Shown here in pieces: positions 8,029 through 18,026 of a stretch of 64,000 nt of DNA. The position numbers and the translations under genes were made by a program. This DNA is from Prevotella melaninogenica (GTDB lineage: Bacteria > Bacteroidota > Bacteroidia > Bacteroidales > Bacteroidaceae), in contig NZ_CP072348.1 of the NCBI RefSeq assembly GCF_018127925.1, positions 1,346,001 through 1,410,000 on the forward strand, written 5' to 3'. Below the pieces are notes generated by a model, which saw only the letters and a program-made list of their open reading frames with translations, did not search any database and was not told the DNA's origin. Every line of letters starts with the position of its first letter. Position 1 is the first letter of the stretch.

Positions 8029-9732
8029 TTAGTCCTTCAACGCATAAACCTTCACTTTGCAACCTTTAGTAAGTATTTTATCGTAAGGCTTTGATGGAAA
8101 AACGAGGTTGGTCATTGCCACTTTACCTTCAGTATCAAAAGCCTCAACGCAGCAGCGATCAATGAATATTTGCATTGATTTTATAATCCCATTGGTTGGT
8201 GCGACCGTCTTAGCCTTAAAATCACTATGGAACTCTGTAACACCACTCTCAGTACGATCCATACTAAAGGTACCATTCTTTCCATCATAAATCATAGTAA
8301 CTCGTTCACCCTTGTCATTACTTAACACAATAGAAGCATTACTCTTAATATTGGTTACTTCTATGTAAGCAGCTGATTGGAGACGACCAGATGGCTTCTT
8401 CTCGAAAGCAGCAAATACTTCAGGTGATGGTTTTACACTGACATAATCTTCCCCATTGTAACGATAAAACCCTAAGTCGCGTGGTAAGCCATTGGCAGAA
8501 CGGAACTGCTGGGTGGGTACTTGATTAGCATACTGCCAGTTACTCATCCATGGAAGAACGACGATTCTACCATCAGGAGCATTGCTAAACGATACGGTTG
8601 CATAGTGATCTTTTCCATAATCCATCCACTTTGTCATCTCAGGTTTTGACTCACAAGTAAATTTATGACCATCAAATGAACCAACAAAGTATTGAGTTGC
8701 GCTACCTCCAAAGGGACCTCCAGGATTAATGTTACAGATAAGTACCCACTTATCACCCATCTTTAACAAGTCAGGACACTCCCAAACACCTCCATGATTA
8801 CCATATCCCTCTCCAAAAGAACTTTCATACTTCCAGTCTTTCAAGTTCTTTGAGCTATATATATTCATCTGCTGTCCTGCTGCAAGAATAAGATTCCATT
8901 GCTTCACTTCTTCATTCCAAAAGACATTAGGATCACGGAAGTCAGGTACATCACTTGTAAGAATTGGGTTGTTTACATACTTCTTAAAAGTCTCACCATT
9001 ATCCGTACTATATGCAATACTTTGTGTTTGCGCAGCTCCTGCAGAAGTGTAAAAAGCAACAACAGCATCCTTTCCAAACCCTGCGGTATTTTCTTTATCA
9101 ACGACACTACTACCACTGAAAATAGTTCCAAGTGCATCTGGTTGTATCACTTCTCCATGATTTTTCCAGTGTATGAGGTCTGTAGAGGTACTATGCGCCC
9201 ACGTCATATTCTCCCACTGCGAACCATAAGGGTTATACTGATAGTATAAATGCCATACACCATCTTTGTAGAACATACCATTAGGATCGTTCATCCAGCC
9301 ATAAATTGGAGTATGGTGATAGATAGAACGGAACTTTTCACGATTCTTGGAATCAAACACATTTGTTGCTTTTATATCTTTCCAACAAACGAAATTATTA
9401 ATTAAACCGATACTACGCTTATCTCCTGAGAACTGGATATCAAGTAATACATCACCACCATATTCACTGACATCAAGTGGCACATTATAATCAGTCTTGT
9501 TAATAGCAAGTTTACAATTGAATTCTTTTACAACTTGATTATCTTTGATAACGCGAATATGTGCATAACCTTCTTCCTCCTCTACAGGAAGAAGAATATA
9601 CTTATCTGCAGTTTTCACACGCTTCATAGCATGATTTGAACTTAAGAATGTTTGCGCATGCATAAATGTTGTAGTTATAAAAAGGCAAATAGCCAATAAT
9701 TTAATCTTTCTATTCATTATAGGTTGATTCAT
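8029..9732 (-). CDS. Periplasmic exo-fructanase, glycoside hydrolase family 32
   Basis: 567-residue GH32 enzyme that would release fructose from levan or inulin oligosaccharides. A signal peptide ends at FMHAQ (23-27), so it is periplasmic rather than lipid-anchored. An all-beta N-terminal domain fills residues 30-130. The five-blade propeller starts with WMNDPNG (nucleophile Asp149), has FRDP (transition-state stabiliser Asp267) and WECPD (acid/base Glu318); a C-terminal beta-sandwich ends near MTNLVFPSKPY. A second in-frame ATG at 9717 is an alternative start. It has a TATCTTTG promoter box at 9755, and corresponds in position to BT1759. Confidence 0.9.
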   Translation of the reverse strand: MNQPIMNRKIKLLAICLFITTTFMHAQTFLSSNHAMKRVKTADKYILLPVEEEEGYAHIRVIKDNQVVKEFNCKLAINKTDYNVPLDVSEYGGDVLLDIQFSGDKRSIGLINNFVCWKDIKATNVFDSKNREKFRSIYHHTPIYGWMNDPNGMFYKDGVWHLYYQYNPYGSQWENMTWAHSTSTDLIHWKNHGEVIQPDALGTIFSGSSVVDKENTAGFGKDAVVAFYTSAGAAQTQSIAYSTDNGETFKKYVNNPILTSDVPDFRDPNVFWNEEVKQWNLILAAGQQMNIYSSKNLKDWKYESSFGEGYGNHGGVWECPDLLKMGDKWVLICNINPGGPFGGSATQYFVGSFDGHKFTCESKPEMTKWMDYGKDHYATVSFSNAPDGRIVVLPWMSNWQYANQVPTQQFRSANGLPRDLGFYRYNGEDYVSVKPSPEVFAAFEKKPSGRLQSAAYIEVTNIKSNASIVLSNDKGERVTMIYDGKNGTFSMDRTESGVTEFHSDFKAKTVAPTNGIIKSMQIFIDRCCVEAFDTEGKVAMTNLVFPSKPYDKILTKGCKVKVYALKD

Positions 9733-9754
9733 TATATTTTTAGTTTCAGATAGA

Positions 9755-9786
9755 CAAAGATAGACATTTTATTGATAAGTTAGAAA
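9755..9786 (-). promoter_or_regulatory. Promoter of the GH32 gene
   Basis: The minus strand has TATCTTTG at 9755-9762 with TTTC (one mismatch to TTTG) 20 bp upstream at 9783-9786. The start point would be near 9748, giving a leader of only about 16 nt to the first ATG. Confidence 0.55.
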
Positions 9787-9808
9787 GAGTAGTCGCCCAT
9801 TCAATGAT

Positions 9809-9848
9809 ATTATTTGCGATAATAGGCAATTTCTCACAGAATGAACGA
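9809..9848. promoter_or_regulatory. Candidate binding site of the fructan regulator (GH32 copy)
   Basis: The minus strand reads CTATTATCGCAAATAAT at 9825-9809, preceded by TCGTTCA at 9848-9842. It differs from the copy above the permease by one base of spacing and two substitutions. Confidence 0.4.
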
Positions 9849-9892
9849 CTATATCTTTTATTCTATCTTTAGTGAAGAAAGGGTTTAAATTC

Positions 9893-11488
9893 TTAATACT
9901 GACTTACAGTGAGATTACTGATGGTGATATTACCTCCATAATTATTGATACTCCAACAGTTCTTCTGTACTTCGTAAATACGGTTAGTATAGCAACATAC
10001 ATCATTAATATACATTACGGCTATACTATTGTCCGTATAGATAGTGACATGATAGACATTGTCGGTTGGTCGAGCGAAGTTGTAGCCATCAATACCATTT
10101 ATGAAACCACGACCCGCAGAACCTTCTTCTTCAAAGTTTATCTTACGTGTCTGTTCATTTTCAGGATTTACCACCAAAGAATAATACTTCTCAGAATCTG
10201 TGCCACGTACGAATGAAACACCAAACTTATCCCAGTTATTAGAAGTTGTTATCGTGAAGGAAATTTTATTGTGATAGCCAAGACGATTGAAAAGTAGGTA
10301 AGAATCACCAGAAAGCTTATAGCCATCAGTTACATTCTCAACACCATTATCACTCTTTGCCATAACCTTTACTTCTTGTTTTTTGCCGTATTTATCGCTA
10401 ATCCCTTTTACTTCTCCTAAGGTAAGACTACCATCAGCGTGTTGTATGAGACGGTGAACAACAAGGTTGCCAGCCCACTCAGGTTCATTAGGAGCAGCAC
10501 CAACAGCAGTGTTATCCTTACCTGGACGTGTTGGACACCAGCCCCAGATATAGCGATTCTGACCATCACTTGCTGTTTTACCCGCATAGAAACCACGACT
10601 ATCTAAGAATCCTTCATGTGCATCAGGCCATAAACCAGCATCATTCTGTGTACAAGCCTTCAATTCACTAAGAGTCTTACCTTTGAAATACTGCACACGA
10701 CGGATAGCAGCATGCTTTTCACTATAAACAAGATACCACCAGTCTCCCATTTTAAACACATCTGGACACTCATAGAATCGATCCCACATCATGGTCATGA
10801 ACGTTCCAGCATGACTCCATGTCTTGAGATCATCGGATGTAAACTCTGCCAGATAACCTTTACTTCCCTTCAAAGTTGAAACAAGCATGTGCCATTTATT
10901 ATCATCACCTTTGAAGACAAAGGGATCACGGAAATCATCTTTACTATATCCGTAATCATCACCTTTCAAGCGGAAAACACGATTCTTAGTCCATGTTTTG
11001 AAATCGGATGATGTTGCCATCATCACCATCTCACCATTATTAGTAGAATTTGTTTGATATCTATGACCTGTATAGAAGGTATAATATAATCCATCAGCAT
11101 CATTATAAACCGTTGAACCAGTACCCAGTGCCGCATCCTGCTCATTGATACCACCACAATGAATCAGTTCTCCAAGTGATTGATAATTGGCTCCATCAGT
11201 TGTTTCAACAGCCCAAATAGGATGGTAAGTACCAGCTTGATTAGGACGAAAATCCTGTAGATACATCACCTTAAAGTTCTTTGTTTTAGGATCAAAGAAA
11301 GGCATTAAGTCTCCAACGTAACCAACAGCTGGCTTATAGAAAGTGGTTTGTGCCATTTCATCGGTGGACTTGAAATAGGTTGTTGTATTCCAATCTTTTT
11401 CCTCAATCATGGTCTTTTCGTCGCTACAGCCCACTAATGAGGCTGATAATGTTGCGACGAGAGCGAGAGAAAATATCATAGTTCTCAT
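9893..11488 (-). CDS. Surface GH32 lipoprotein, probable endo-levanase
   Basis: 531-residue lipoprotein: lipobox LVGC with Cys21, followed by SDEK, an acidic stretch of the kind that directs Bacteroidota lipoproteins to the cell surface. The GH32 propeller starts at VGDLMP (nucleophile Asp60, the divergent form without WMNDPNG), then FRDP (Asp188) and FYECPD (Glu240). The C-terminal third is a beta-sandwich. Surface location and the place between the binding lipoprotein and the periplasmic exo-enzyme match BT1760, the endo-levanase of B. thetaiotaomicron, so it probably makes the first cuts in the polymer. It lies 16 bp behind the preceding gene of the operon. Endo-action and levan over inulin are inferences from position. 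Confidence 0.87.
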   Translation of the reverse strand: MRTMIFSLALVATLSASLVGCSDEKTMIEEKDWNTTTYFKSTDEMAQTTFYKPAVGYVGDLMPFFDPKTKNFKVMYLQDFRPNQAGTYHPIWAVETTDGANYQSLGELIHCGGINEQDAALGTGSTVYNDADGLYYTFYTGHRYQTNSTNNGEMVMMATSSDFKTWTKNRVFRLKGDDYGYSKDDFRDPFVFKGDDNKWHMLVSTLKGSKGYLAEFTSDDLKTWSHAGTFMTMMWDRFYECPDVFKMGDWWYLVYSEKHAAIRRVQYFKGKTLSELKACTQNDAGLWPDAHEGFLDSRGFYAGKTASDGQNRYIWGWCPTRPGKDNTAVGAAPNEPEWAGNLVVHRLIQHADGSLTLGEVKGISDKYGKKQEVKVMAKSDNGVENVTDGYKLSGDSYLLFNRLGYHNKISFTITTSNNWDKFGVSFVRGTDSEKYYSLVVNPENEQTRKINFEEEGSAGRGFINGIDGYNFARPTDNVYHVTIYTDNSIAVMYINDVCCYTNRIYEVQKNCWSINNYGGNITISNLTVSQY

Positions 11489-11504
11489 ATCAGTTATACT
11501 TTAT

Positions 11505-12893
11505 TTAATGATTCATTAGATAGTTGAATGCGTTCTGTGTCATTTTAGCAATGTTATTGTGGTAGTAAGCAGGAACGTCATCAATACTGTACCAATCATA
11601 ACATCCTGAGCCGATACACAGAATCTTACCTTTCGTTCCTGTTGCAGGGAACTCCCATGCAACGACAGCACCATCACCACCATAAGCCAGATCATGTGCA
11701 CCTGTTTCTGTACGCCACTTATTTAAGTTATCATATCCACCCCAATCAGTGCCTATATGCCATTGAGCAGTTGAATTGGTAATACGATAATTTGCATCAC
11801 AAGTATAAACAGAATTAGGTTCACCACTCTTCATTATGAGATTCTGGAAAAGAGGATGACTTGTATGTCCCTGAATAAAGAAGTTCCAAGGGTTACTTAC
11901 CTTCTCGGCATCAGCCTCATTCTGTCCCCAACAGTTATTTGGAACTGCATTGTTTGCTACAGCACCAATCTCAGCTGGCATGTTTGTAGCATATCGTGTG
12001 AAGAGGAAAGAACCACCATTATTATAATAGTCTCTTAGCGCAACAGCTGCATTGACAGCTTCTGGTGCATTTCTTTCAAATGCTTCTTTTCCATCAACAC
12101 CTCCATCCTTATGATAATGCCACCAAATAACTTTACACTCACTAAGATCGACTGTACCATTCTTAATATCAGTAAATGAAACATATAATGAGTTCGGGAT
12201 ATTCTGAAGCATCCACTTACAAGCAGCTAATTCCTCTGAATTAAGCTCGTTCATCGTAGCTGGTAGACTAACAAAGACTGCAGTAGGCTTACCGATAGCT
12301 GTTACTTTTACAGTGTAGCTCGCAGAAGCTGTATTATTGGTAACTGTAAATATAACAGGATTAGAAAAATCCGTTGCAACACCATTAGATGGACAAACTG
12401 TCGCATTTGTACTCAACCCAATTGTAGGAGTTAAAGAATGGAGGTCCAGCGTATTAGGGACATAGACAGAGATTGTCTTATTTCCCTCATCAATAACGCC
12501 ATTATATATTCCATTAATCTTGAAAGAAGTGATTTTTGCCTCATCTCTCAATACATTCATAGTCCAGTCAAGGAAGACATCACCATTCTTAATACTGAGC
12601 ACCTGAGCTGTAAGCATATTAAGTTTATCTCCCTCTTTGATATTACTGATGGCACCAGCACTTAGCTTAAGTGTGCTAACAGTCATGTTTGTGACATCGT
12701 AAGTTTCAGGGACACGCACAGTGATTGTACGTGAAGCCTGATCTACGACACCTTTATAATTATCCAATACGATAGAATCGACTGAACATAATCCGTTTAA
12801 TTGCAGATCAGAAATATTATTCTCGTCGCTGCAGCTACCTAATGCAAAGAAAGCAATAAGTGCAATGAATATTGTTGTTATATTTGTTTTCAT
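11505..12893 (-). CDS. Surface fructan-binding lipoprotein with two Ig-like repeats (DUF4960-like)
   Basis: 462-residue lipoprotein with lipobox LGSC (Cys21) followed by SDEN, a surface-export type stretch. Residues 28-115 and 116-200 are two similar beta-sandwich repeats, each with a V(V/I)D..(S/N)(R/K)TI pattern and ending in a W or Y-T-VKV type strand. The remainder (about 205-460) resembles the DUF4960 domain of BT1761, with conserved Trp/His/Gly-rich stretches such as WWHYHKDGG. It sits 3 bp behind susD. No catalytic motif is apparent; the role is probably capture of fructan at the surface for the SusC/D importer. The domain assignment is from memory of the family. Confidence 0.8.
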   Translation of the reverse strand: MKTNITTIFIALIAFFALGSCSDENNISDLQLNGLCSVDSIVLDNYKGVVDQASRTITVRVPETYDVTNMTVSTLKLSAGAISNIKEGDKLNMLTAQVLSIKNGDVFLDWTMNVLRDEAKITSFKINGIYNGVIDEGNKTISVYVPNTLDLHSLTPTIGLSTNATVCPSNGVATDFSNPVIFTVTNNTASASYTVKVTAIGKPTAVFVSLPATMNELNSEELAACKWMLQNIPNSLYVSFTDIKNGTVDLSECKVIWWHYHKDGGVDGKEAFERNAPEAVNAAVALRDYYNNGGSFLFTRYATNMPAEIGAVANNAVPNNCWGQNEADAEKVSNPWNFFIQGHTSHPLFQNLIMKSGEPNSVYTCDANYRITNSTAQWHIGTDWGGYDNLNKWRTETGAHDLAYGGDGAVVAWEFPATGTKGKILCIGSGCYDWYSIDDVPAYYHNNIAKMTQNAFNYLMNH

Positions 12894-12896
12894 ACT

Positions 12897-14630
12897 TTAC
12901 CACTGACCAATATTTTGTTTATAATGTCCGTTTGAAGCAGCTATTTGTGCATATGGAATAGGCAAGTACTCATTCTTATTTTTAGTGAAGTGAGCACTAC
13001 TATAGATAGAACAGTCATTAGCTTCTTCTGCATAATACTTGTTGAGTATGCGTTCTGCCTCTCCCCATCTTACAAGGTCAAAGAATCTTTCAGATTCCAT
13101 ACCCATCTCTATACGACGCTCCATTTTAACAATATCAAGCGCCTCTACCTGACTGTAGGTTCCAGTATATGGCATAACATTCATTCTCACACCATAATCA
13201 CTCTGATAATTGCTGATAGCACCTGTGCTTTGTTTAGCACGATTACGGATTTGATTGATGATATTGATTGCCTGGTTAATACGTCCATCATTTAACTGTA
13301 CCAAAGCCTCAGCACGTTCAAGTAGGACATCTGCATAACGGAAGACAATACGATTCTCTGATGTACCCCACCATGCACCTTTCTTCAGATAAGGACTTTC
13401 TGGGTCTACATTCTGCTTTAAAGTTACATAATAGCCATACAATCCATTACTTCTACTCCATGTAGCAGTCTTATCCATCATGAACTTAGAGTTAAATTCA
13501 TAAGGCAAACCAGGAATACCAATGGTAAGGAATAGACGTGGGTCTGCATAATCTGTTGCTTTATTATAGTCTTGATTGTTAAATGTACCTATATATGGAT
13601 GGCCATTAGCATCTGTACGATACACATTAACAAGATTTTGACTTGGCTTATAAAAATCACATCCTCCATCAGTTACACCAGGAATATTCGGAACAATTAG
13701 TCCATAACTCCAGTTAAGATTACCATTCTTAGTTCCATCATTAATAGAATATTGCATTGCCCAAAGACTTTCCTTTCCATTCTCGAACTGTGGTTCTGGT
13801 CTAAAGTTATTATGGAAATCACTCTCTAACCCATAGCCGCCAGCTGTATAAATTGCAGGATCACTAAACTGAATAGCTTTCAAAAGATCGTCTTTTGATA
13901 TACTTGTAACTTCATTCGTGTTCTCATTATCTTGATGATAAGCCTTATACATATATACCTTCGTAAGGAAAGCTGCAGCTGATGCTTTTGTTGGACGTCC
14001 CTTGTCTGCTTGATGAACAGGAAGTTTATTGTAGGATTCCATCAAGTCATCAATAATAACTTGCCAACCTTGATCATTCGTATATTCACGATTAGAAAGC
14101 ATGTTATATTGCTCAGTCTTAAGGTTAGGGTCTACAACAAAAGGTATATTCTTATACAAACGCTTTAACAAAAAGTGTCCATATGCACGCAAGAACTTCA
14201 TCTCAGCCAAACGTTCATCCTTTCGAGGGTAGACAGTACTATTGACTTGTTCAAGAAGAGCTATTGCCGTGTTGGCACGTGATATACAATTGTATAATCT
14301 TTGCCACATATCGCTAATATTCCAGTTTGTGGTCAAGACTCCTTGTTCTATTTCAAGTTGATGGAACACATCTCCATCACTTGTTCCGTTACCGCCTTTA
14401 TAGGCATCATCACTGCGGACATCATAATTCCACATTGAAAACGAAGAATTGATATCTTCTGCTGAAATAAATATGGCATAAGCTGATGTTACGAGTTCAT
14501 CAACATGATTAGCCTCCTTTACTTGCTCATCACTTAGTGTTGCCTGTGGAGTATGTCCATCCAAGAAGTCTGAACAACTTGTCATACTAAGGGTAGCGAG
14601 CACAAGTGCTGAATATATTACTTTTTTCAT
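12897..14630 (-). CDS. SusD/RagB-family fructan-binding outer-membrane lipoprotein
   Basis: 577-residue SusD homologue that closes the SusC channel and holds the oligosaccharide. Lipobox MTSC with Cys19 is followed by the family start SDFLDG. A helical TPR-like scaffold is evident (MWQRLYNCISRANTAI near 107-122), and the C-terminal RRIEMGMESERFFDLVRWGEA block is characteristic of SusD proteins. It is encoded 23 bp behind susC and 3 bp ahead of the binding lipoprotein, so they are one transcript. Length is normal and the frame intact. Ligand fructan is taken from the neighbouring GH32 enzymes. Confidence 0.93.
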   Translation of the reverse strand: MKKVIYSALVLATLSMTSCSDFLDGHTPQATLSDEQVKEANHVDELVTSAYAIFISAEDINSSFSMWNYDVRSDDAYKGGNGTSDGDVFHQLEIEQGVLTTNWNISDMWQRLYNCISRANTAIALLEQVNSTVYPRKDERLAEMKFLRAYGHFLLKRLYKNIPFVVDPNLKTEQYNMLSNREYTNDQGWQVIIDDLMESYNKLPVHQADKGRPTKASAAAFLTKVYMYKAYHQDNENTNEVTSISKDDLLKAIQFSDPAIYTAGGYGLESDFHNNFRPEPQFENGKESLWAMQYSINDGTKNGNLNWSYGLIVPNIPGVTDGGCDFYKPSQNLVNVYRTDANGHPYIGTFNNQDYNKATDYADPRLFLTIGIPGLPYEFNSKFMMDKTATWSRSNGLYGYYVTLKQNVDPESPYLKKGAWWGTSENRIVFRYADVLLERAEALVQLNDGRINQAINIINQIRNRAKQSTGAISNYQSDYGVRMNVMPYTGTYSQVEALDIVKMERRIEMGMESERFFDLVRWGEAERILNKYYAEEANDCSIYSSAHFTKNKNEYLPIPYAQIAASNGHYKQNIGQW

Positions 14631-14653
14631 ATTATATTGTCAGATGATAATTG

Positions 14654-17600
14654 TTAGAATGTAACGTTTATACCGAATGTGATATTGAGTGGAATTGGGT
14701 AACCATAGTTTGGATTCTCTGGATCAACACCCGTAAAACTCTTACTATGTATACTTAATAAGTTCTGCGCACTGAGGTAGAAACGTAAACGCTGCATTGC
14801 AAGACGATTAGTCATACTCTTTGGCAGATTATATCCTAACTGAATAGTACGTAGCTTTAAGTATGAACCATTCTCCACCCAATAAGTAGAAACACGCTTC
14901 TCATTATTATTATCGGAGAGTGAGAGAGCAGGAATATTACTATCAGGATTGGTAGTACTCCACGCATTTAACAAACGTTGTCCCTTGTTTAGGAAACCAA
15001 TATTCAAACCAGCCCAAATATCTGTCTGCTTCTTTAAGTCAGAGATAATATCTACACCTTGTACGCCTTGCCAGAACATTGTGAAATCAAAGTTTTTGTA
15101 TTCAAGATACACATTAAGTCCATATGAGAAGTCTGGTGTTGGGTCATAAATCCAGTCTTGGTCTGCTTCTGTAATAATGTTATTGCCATCCAAGTCCTTC
15201 CAACGCATACGTCCAAGGGTTGCACCATCCTGTTTTGCATGATTATCAATTTCCTCTTGACTCTTGAAGATTCCATCTGCAACATATCCAACTTGTGCAC
15301 CCATAGGATGACCAATAACACTCTTCACACCATTACCACCAAAGGTTCCATTGGCAGCAACTGTTGCTGGCAAAGCTGTAATCTTATTACGATAAGTACT
15401 AAAGTTACCTGCTATGTCATAATGAAAACCACCATTGGTTGTCTTGCGATAACCCAAGTTGACTTCAACACCACGATTCTCCATAGCACCAGCATTAATC
15501 CACTGTGTGCTACCTTCTCCCATAGCTGCGATACCAGCCATCTGCACAAGGATATCCTTTGTCTTTTTATAATACCAATCAAAACTTCCATAGAGTGAAG
15601 AATTGAGCATAGAGAAGTCCAAACCAAGGTTAGTTTGATAGGTTGTCTCCCATTTGATGTCATTGTTACCGAGTTGGTCACGTTTAAATCCACTTGGCAA
15701 TTGACGACCACCATTAGTTCCAGCTATATCATATGATGTACCATAACTCTGACCACCATTTTCATTTACGCCATAGTTACTAACATATATAGTGTAACGC
15801 GCAATATTAGAAATCTCTTGGTTACCTGTTGCTCCCCACGATGCTCGAAGCTTTAAATCATTCAACCATTGTGAACTCTTTAAGAACTTCTCCTGATTAA
15901 CACGCCAACCCAAAGAAACTGAAGGAAATGTTGCATAACGATTGTTCTTACCAAATCGAGATGAACCATCATAACGAAGGGTAAATGAGGCTAAATACTT
16001 GTCTGCATAATTATAATTCAGTTTACCAAAATAAGATACTAACGAGTATCCACCGCCACCACCATAGGCTTGTGCAGTGCCTGTACCTGCATTAGGCCAC
16101 ATGTATGTAGGGTTAAGAATCAGGAAATCTTCTTTATATCCAGAGAAATAGTTGTCATCTTCACGGTTCAACTCAATACCAGCCATAGCGTCTACACGGT
16201 GTAAACCAACTTGTAGATTGTAAGTTGCAACAGCATTCCACATCCACTTTGTCCAGTGCTCCTGTTTTGCCTCAACAGCATTCTTAGAATTGGCAACATT
16301 TCCTTCTGTGATTGGATAAGTAAAAAATCTCTGCTGTTTCTGAGCATAATCCAAACCAAAAGTTGAACGGAGATTGAATCCTTTAAAAAGGTGAAGGTTA
16401 ATGTAAGCGTCACCAAAAGTACGCCAATAAATATAACGATTATCGCTGTTACGATACAAACGAGCAACAGGATTCTCACGGTCAGGATAACCACCAACAG
16501 GACCTGCATAAGTTCCGTTCTCTGTGTAAACAGGAAGTGAAGGATTAAACTGAAGCACATTCTCAAGGAATCCACCAGGTGCTTGAACCTCTGACGTACG
16601 GCTTAACGTAAAGTGTTCTCCAACGGTTAAAACATCTTTTATCAACTTATATTCAGTATTCATACGAGCTGAATAGCGATCAAAATCTGATGTTTTAATG
16701 ATACCTAAGTTCTTATAATAACCTAAAGAAAAATAAGAAGAATGACGATCAGAACCACTACTAACTGCTACATTATAGTTCTGAACAACACCTGTACGTG
16801 TCGTCTTATCAAACCAGTCTGTATCAGCAGCTGGTGTAGTACCTGCGCCATCAAGATATTTACGCATACTAATGTTATTCAACACTGGATTACCCTGTGC
16901 GTTGTACCCCCAGTCATAACGATAACCTAAACCGTTAGTATTGGGATCCATACCATCGTTAACATAAGCTTGCCACATTACTTGTCCGTATTGCTTCGCA
17001 TTAAGTACATTCATCTTGTGAGCATACATTGATGCCGCAATAGAAGCATCAATATCTACATTTACTCTTCCTTCTTTACCCTTCTTTGTGGTAATGATGA
17101 TGACACCATTAGCAGCACGGCTACCATAGATAGAAGCAGAGGAAGCATCTTTCAAAACTTGGATACTCTCAATATCACTACCGTTTAACTCATGCATACC
17201 AGCCTTTGTCGGTACACCATCAATGATATAAAGAGGGTCATTGTTGTTCAGAGTTCCAATACCACGAATACGTACTGTGGCTGATCCAGAGGGTGAACCA
17301 TCTGCAGAGATATTCATACCAGGAACCCTACCTTGTAGCGCCTTCATTGGATTGTTCTCATTCTGCTTGGCTAATTCATCTACGCTTACAACCGAAACAG
17401 CTCCTGTAAGATCTGCTTTGCGTTGGGTTGTATAACCTGTAACAACGACTTCGTTTAGTTCACTCGCATTTGTTTGTAGCTGTACCTTTATTCCGACACC
17501 AGCCTTTACTTCTACACTTTTATAGCCTACATAGGAGACTACAAGTGTAGCACTTTGTGGAGCCTTAAAGGTGAAATTACCATCAATATCGGTGACAGTA

Positions 17601-17755
17601 CCATTTGATGTACCTTTCTGTACCACCGATGCACCGATAACAGGTTCTCCCTGTTCGTCAATCACTTTACCGCTAACATCTAATGTTTGCGCCATAGCTC
17701 CAGCACAACACATCAGAAGTAACAGACTCGTGATTACTCGCAATAATTGTTTCAT
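14654..17755 (-). CDS. SusC-family TonB-dependent fructan importer
   Basis: 1033-residue outer-membrane transporter. A signal peptide ends at AMAQ (about residue 23), an N-terminal carboxypeptidase-regulatory-like beta domain covers 25-105 (VSGKVIDEQGEPVIGA), a TonB-box region LNEVVVTGY lies near 100-108, the plug follows to about 225 (RIRGIGTLNNNDPLYIIDGVP), and the rest is the 22-strand barrel ending in the aromatic strand ITFGINVTF. It is the first gene of the operon; a -7 box at 17806 and a 10-bp inverted repeat at 17892-17932 lie upstream. It would use TonB energy to import fructo-oligosaccharides through the SusD lid. Confidence 0.94.
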   Translation of the reverse strand: MKQLLRVITSLLLLMCCAGAMAQTLDVSGKVIDEQGEPVIGASVVQKGTSNGTVTDIDGNFTFKAPQSATLVVSYVGYKSVEVKAGVGIKVQLQTNASELNEVVVTGYTTQRKADLTGAVSVVSVDELAKQNENNPMKALQGRVPGMNISADGSPSGSATVRIRGIGTLNNNDPLYIIDGVPTKAGMHELNGSDIESIQVLKDASSASIYGSRAANGVIIITTKKGKEGRVNVDIDASIAASMYAHKMNVLNAKQYGQVMWQAYVNDGMDPNTNGLGYRYDWGYNAQGNPVLNNISMRKYLDGAGTTPAADTDWFDKTTRTGVVQNYNVAVSSGSDRHSSYFSLGYYKNLGIIKTSDFDRYSARMNTEYKLIKDVLTVGEHFTLSRTSEVQAPGGFLENVLQFNPSLPVYTENGTYAGPVGGYPDRENPVARLYRNSDNRYIYWRTFGDAYINLHLFKGFNLRSTFGLDYAQKQQRFFTYPITEGNVANSKNAVEAKQEHWTKWMWNAVATYNLQVGLHRVDAMAGIELNREDDNYFSGYKEDFLILNPTYMWPNAGTGTAQAYGGGGGYSLVSYFGKLNYNYADKYLASFTLRYDGSSRFGKNNRYATFPSVSLGWRVNQEKFLKSSQWLNDLKLRASWGATGNQEISNIARYTIYVSNYGVNENGGQSYGTSYDIAGTNGGRQLPSGFKRDQLGNNDIKWETTYQTNLGLDFSMLNSSLYGSFDWYYKKTKDILVQMAGIAAMGEGSTQWINAGAMENRGVEVNLGYRKTTNGGFHYDIAGNFSTYRNKITALPATVAANGTFGGNGVKSVIGHPMGAQVGYVADGIFKSQEEIDNHAKQDGATLGRMRWKDLDGNNIITEADQDWIYDPTPDFSYGLNVYLEYKNFDFTMFWQGVQGVDIISDLKKQTDIWAGLNIGFLNKGQRLLNAWSTTNPDSNIPALSLSDNNNEKRVSTYWVENGSYLKLRTIQLGYNLPKSMTNRLAMQRLRFYLSAQNLLSIHSKSFTGVDPENPNYGYPIPLNITFGINVTF

Positions 17756-17805
17756 GACTTTTAATAGTTAGTAATACTAAATAATATTATTGGTTTTGTG
17801 GTGCA

Positions 17806-17813
17806 AAGATAAA
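17806..17813 (-). promoter_or_regulatory. -7 box of the susC operon
   Basis: TATCTTTG on the minus strand, about 50 bp upstream of the susC ATG. No matching -33 TTTG is present at the expected distance, which fits an activator-dependent promoter. Confidence 0.55.
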
Positions 17814-17891
17814 TAATGATGGTTTCCTTTCTTAATAATAATCGTTCTCTGAATGTAATAAATGTTACATGAAAAAGATATTAATAAAAAA

Positions 17892-17932
17892 TGAACGATT
17901 TTTCTATTATCATAAATTAGACAAATCGTTCA
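17892..17932. promoter_or_regulatory. Inverted-repeat operator candidate of the susC operon
   Basis: A perfect 10-bp inverted repeat, TGAACGATTT (17892-17901) and AAATCGTTCA (17923-17932), flanks CTATTATCATAAAT. The inner core and the TGAACGA piece recur at the permease and GH32 promoters. It lies roughly 80-120 bp upstream of the predicted start point, a usual activator distance. Confidence 0.5.
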
Positions 17933-18026
17933 CTTTCTTAAGTGTTCAACACTTTACGTTACAGGAGGATTAGACACCCACCGGCATCGACATTACTTAT
18001 TTTGAAAAAATTAGATAATCCCATTA

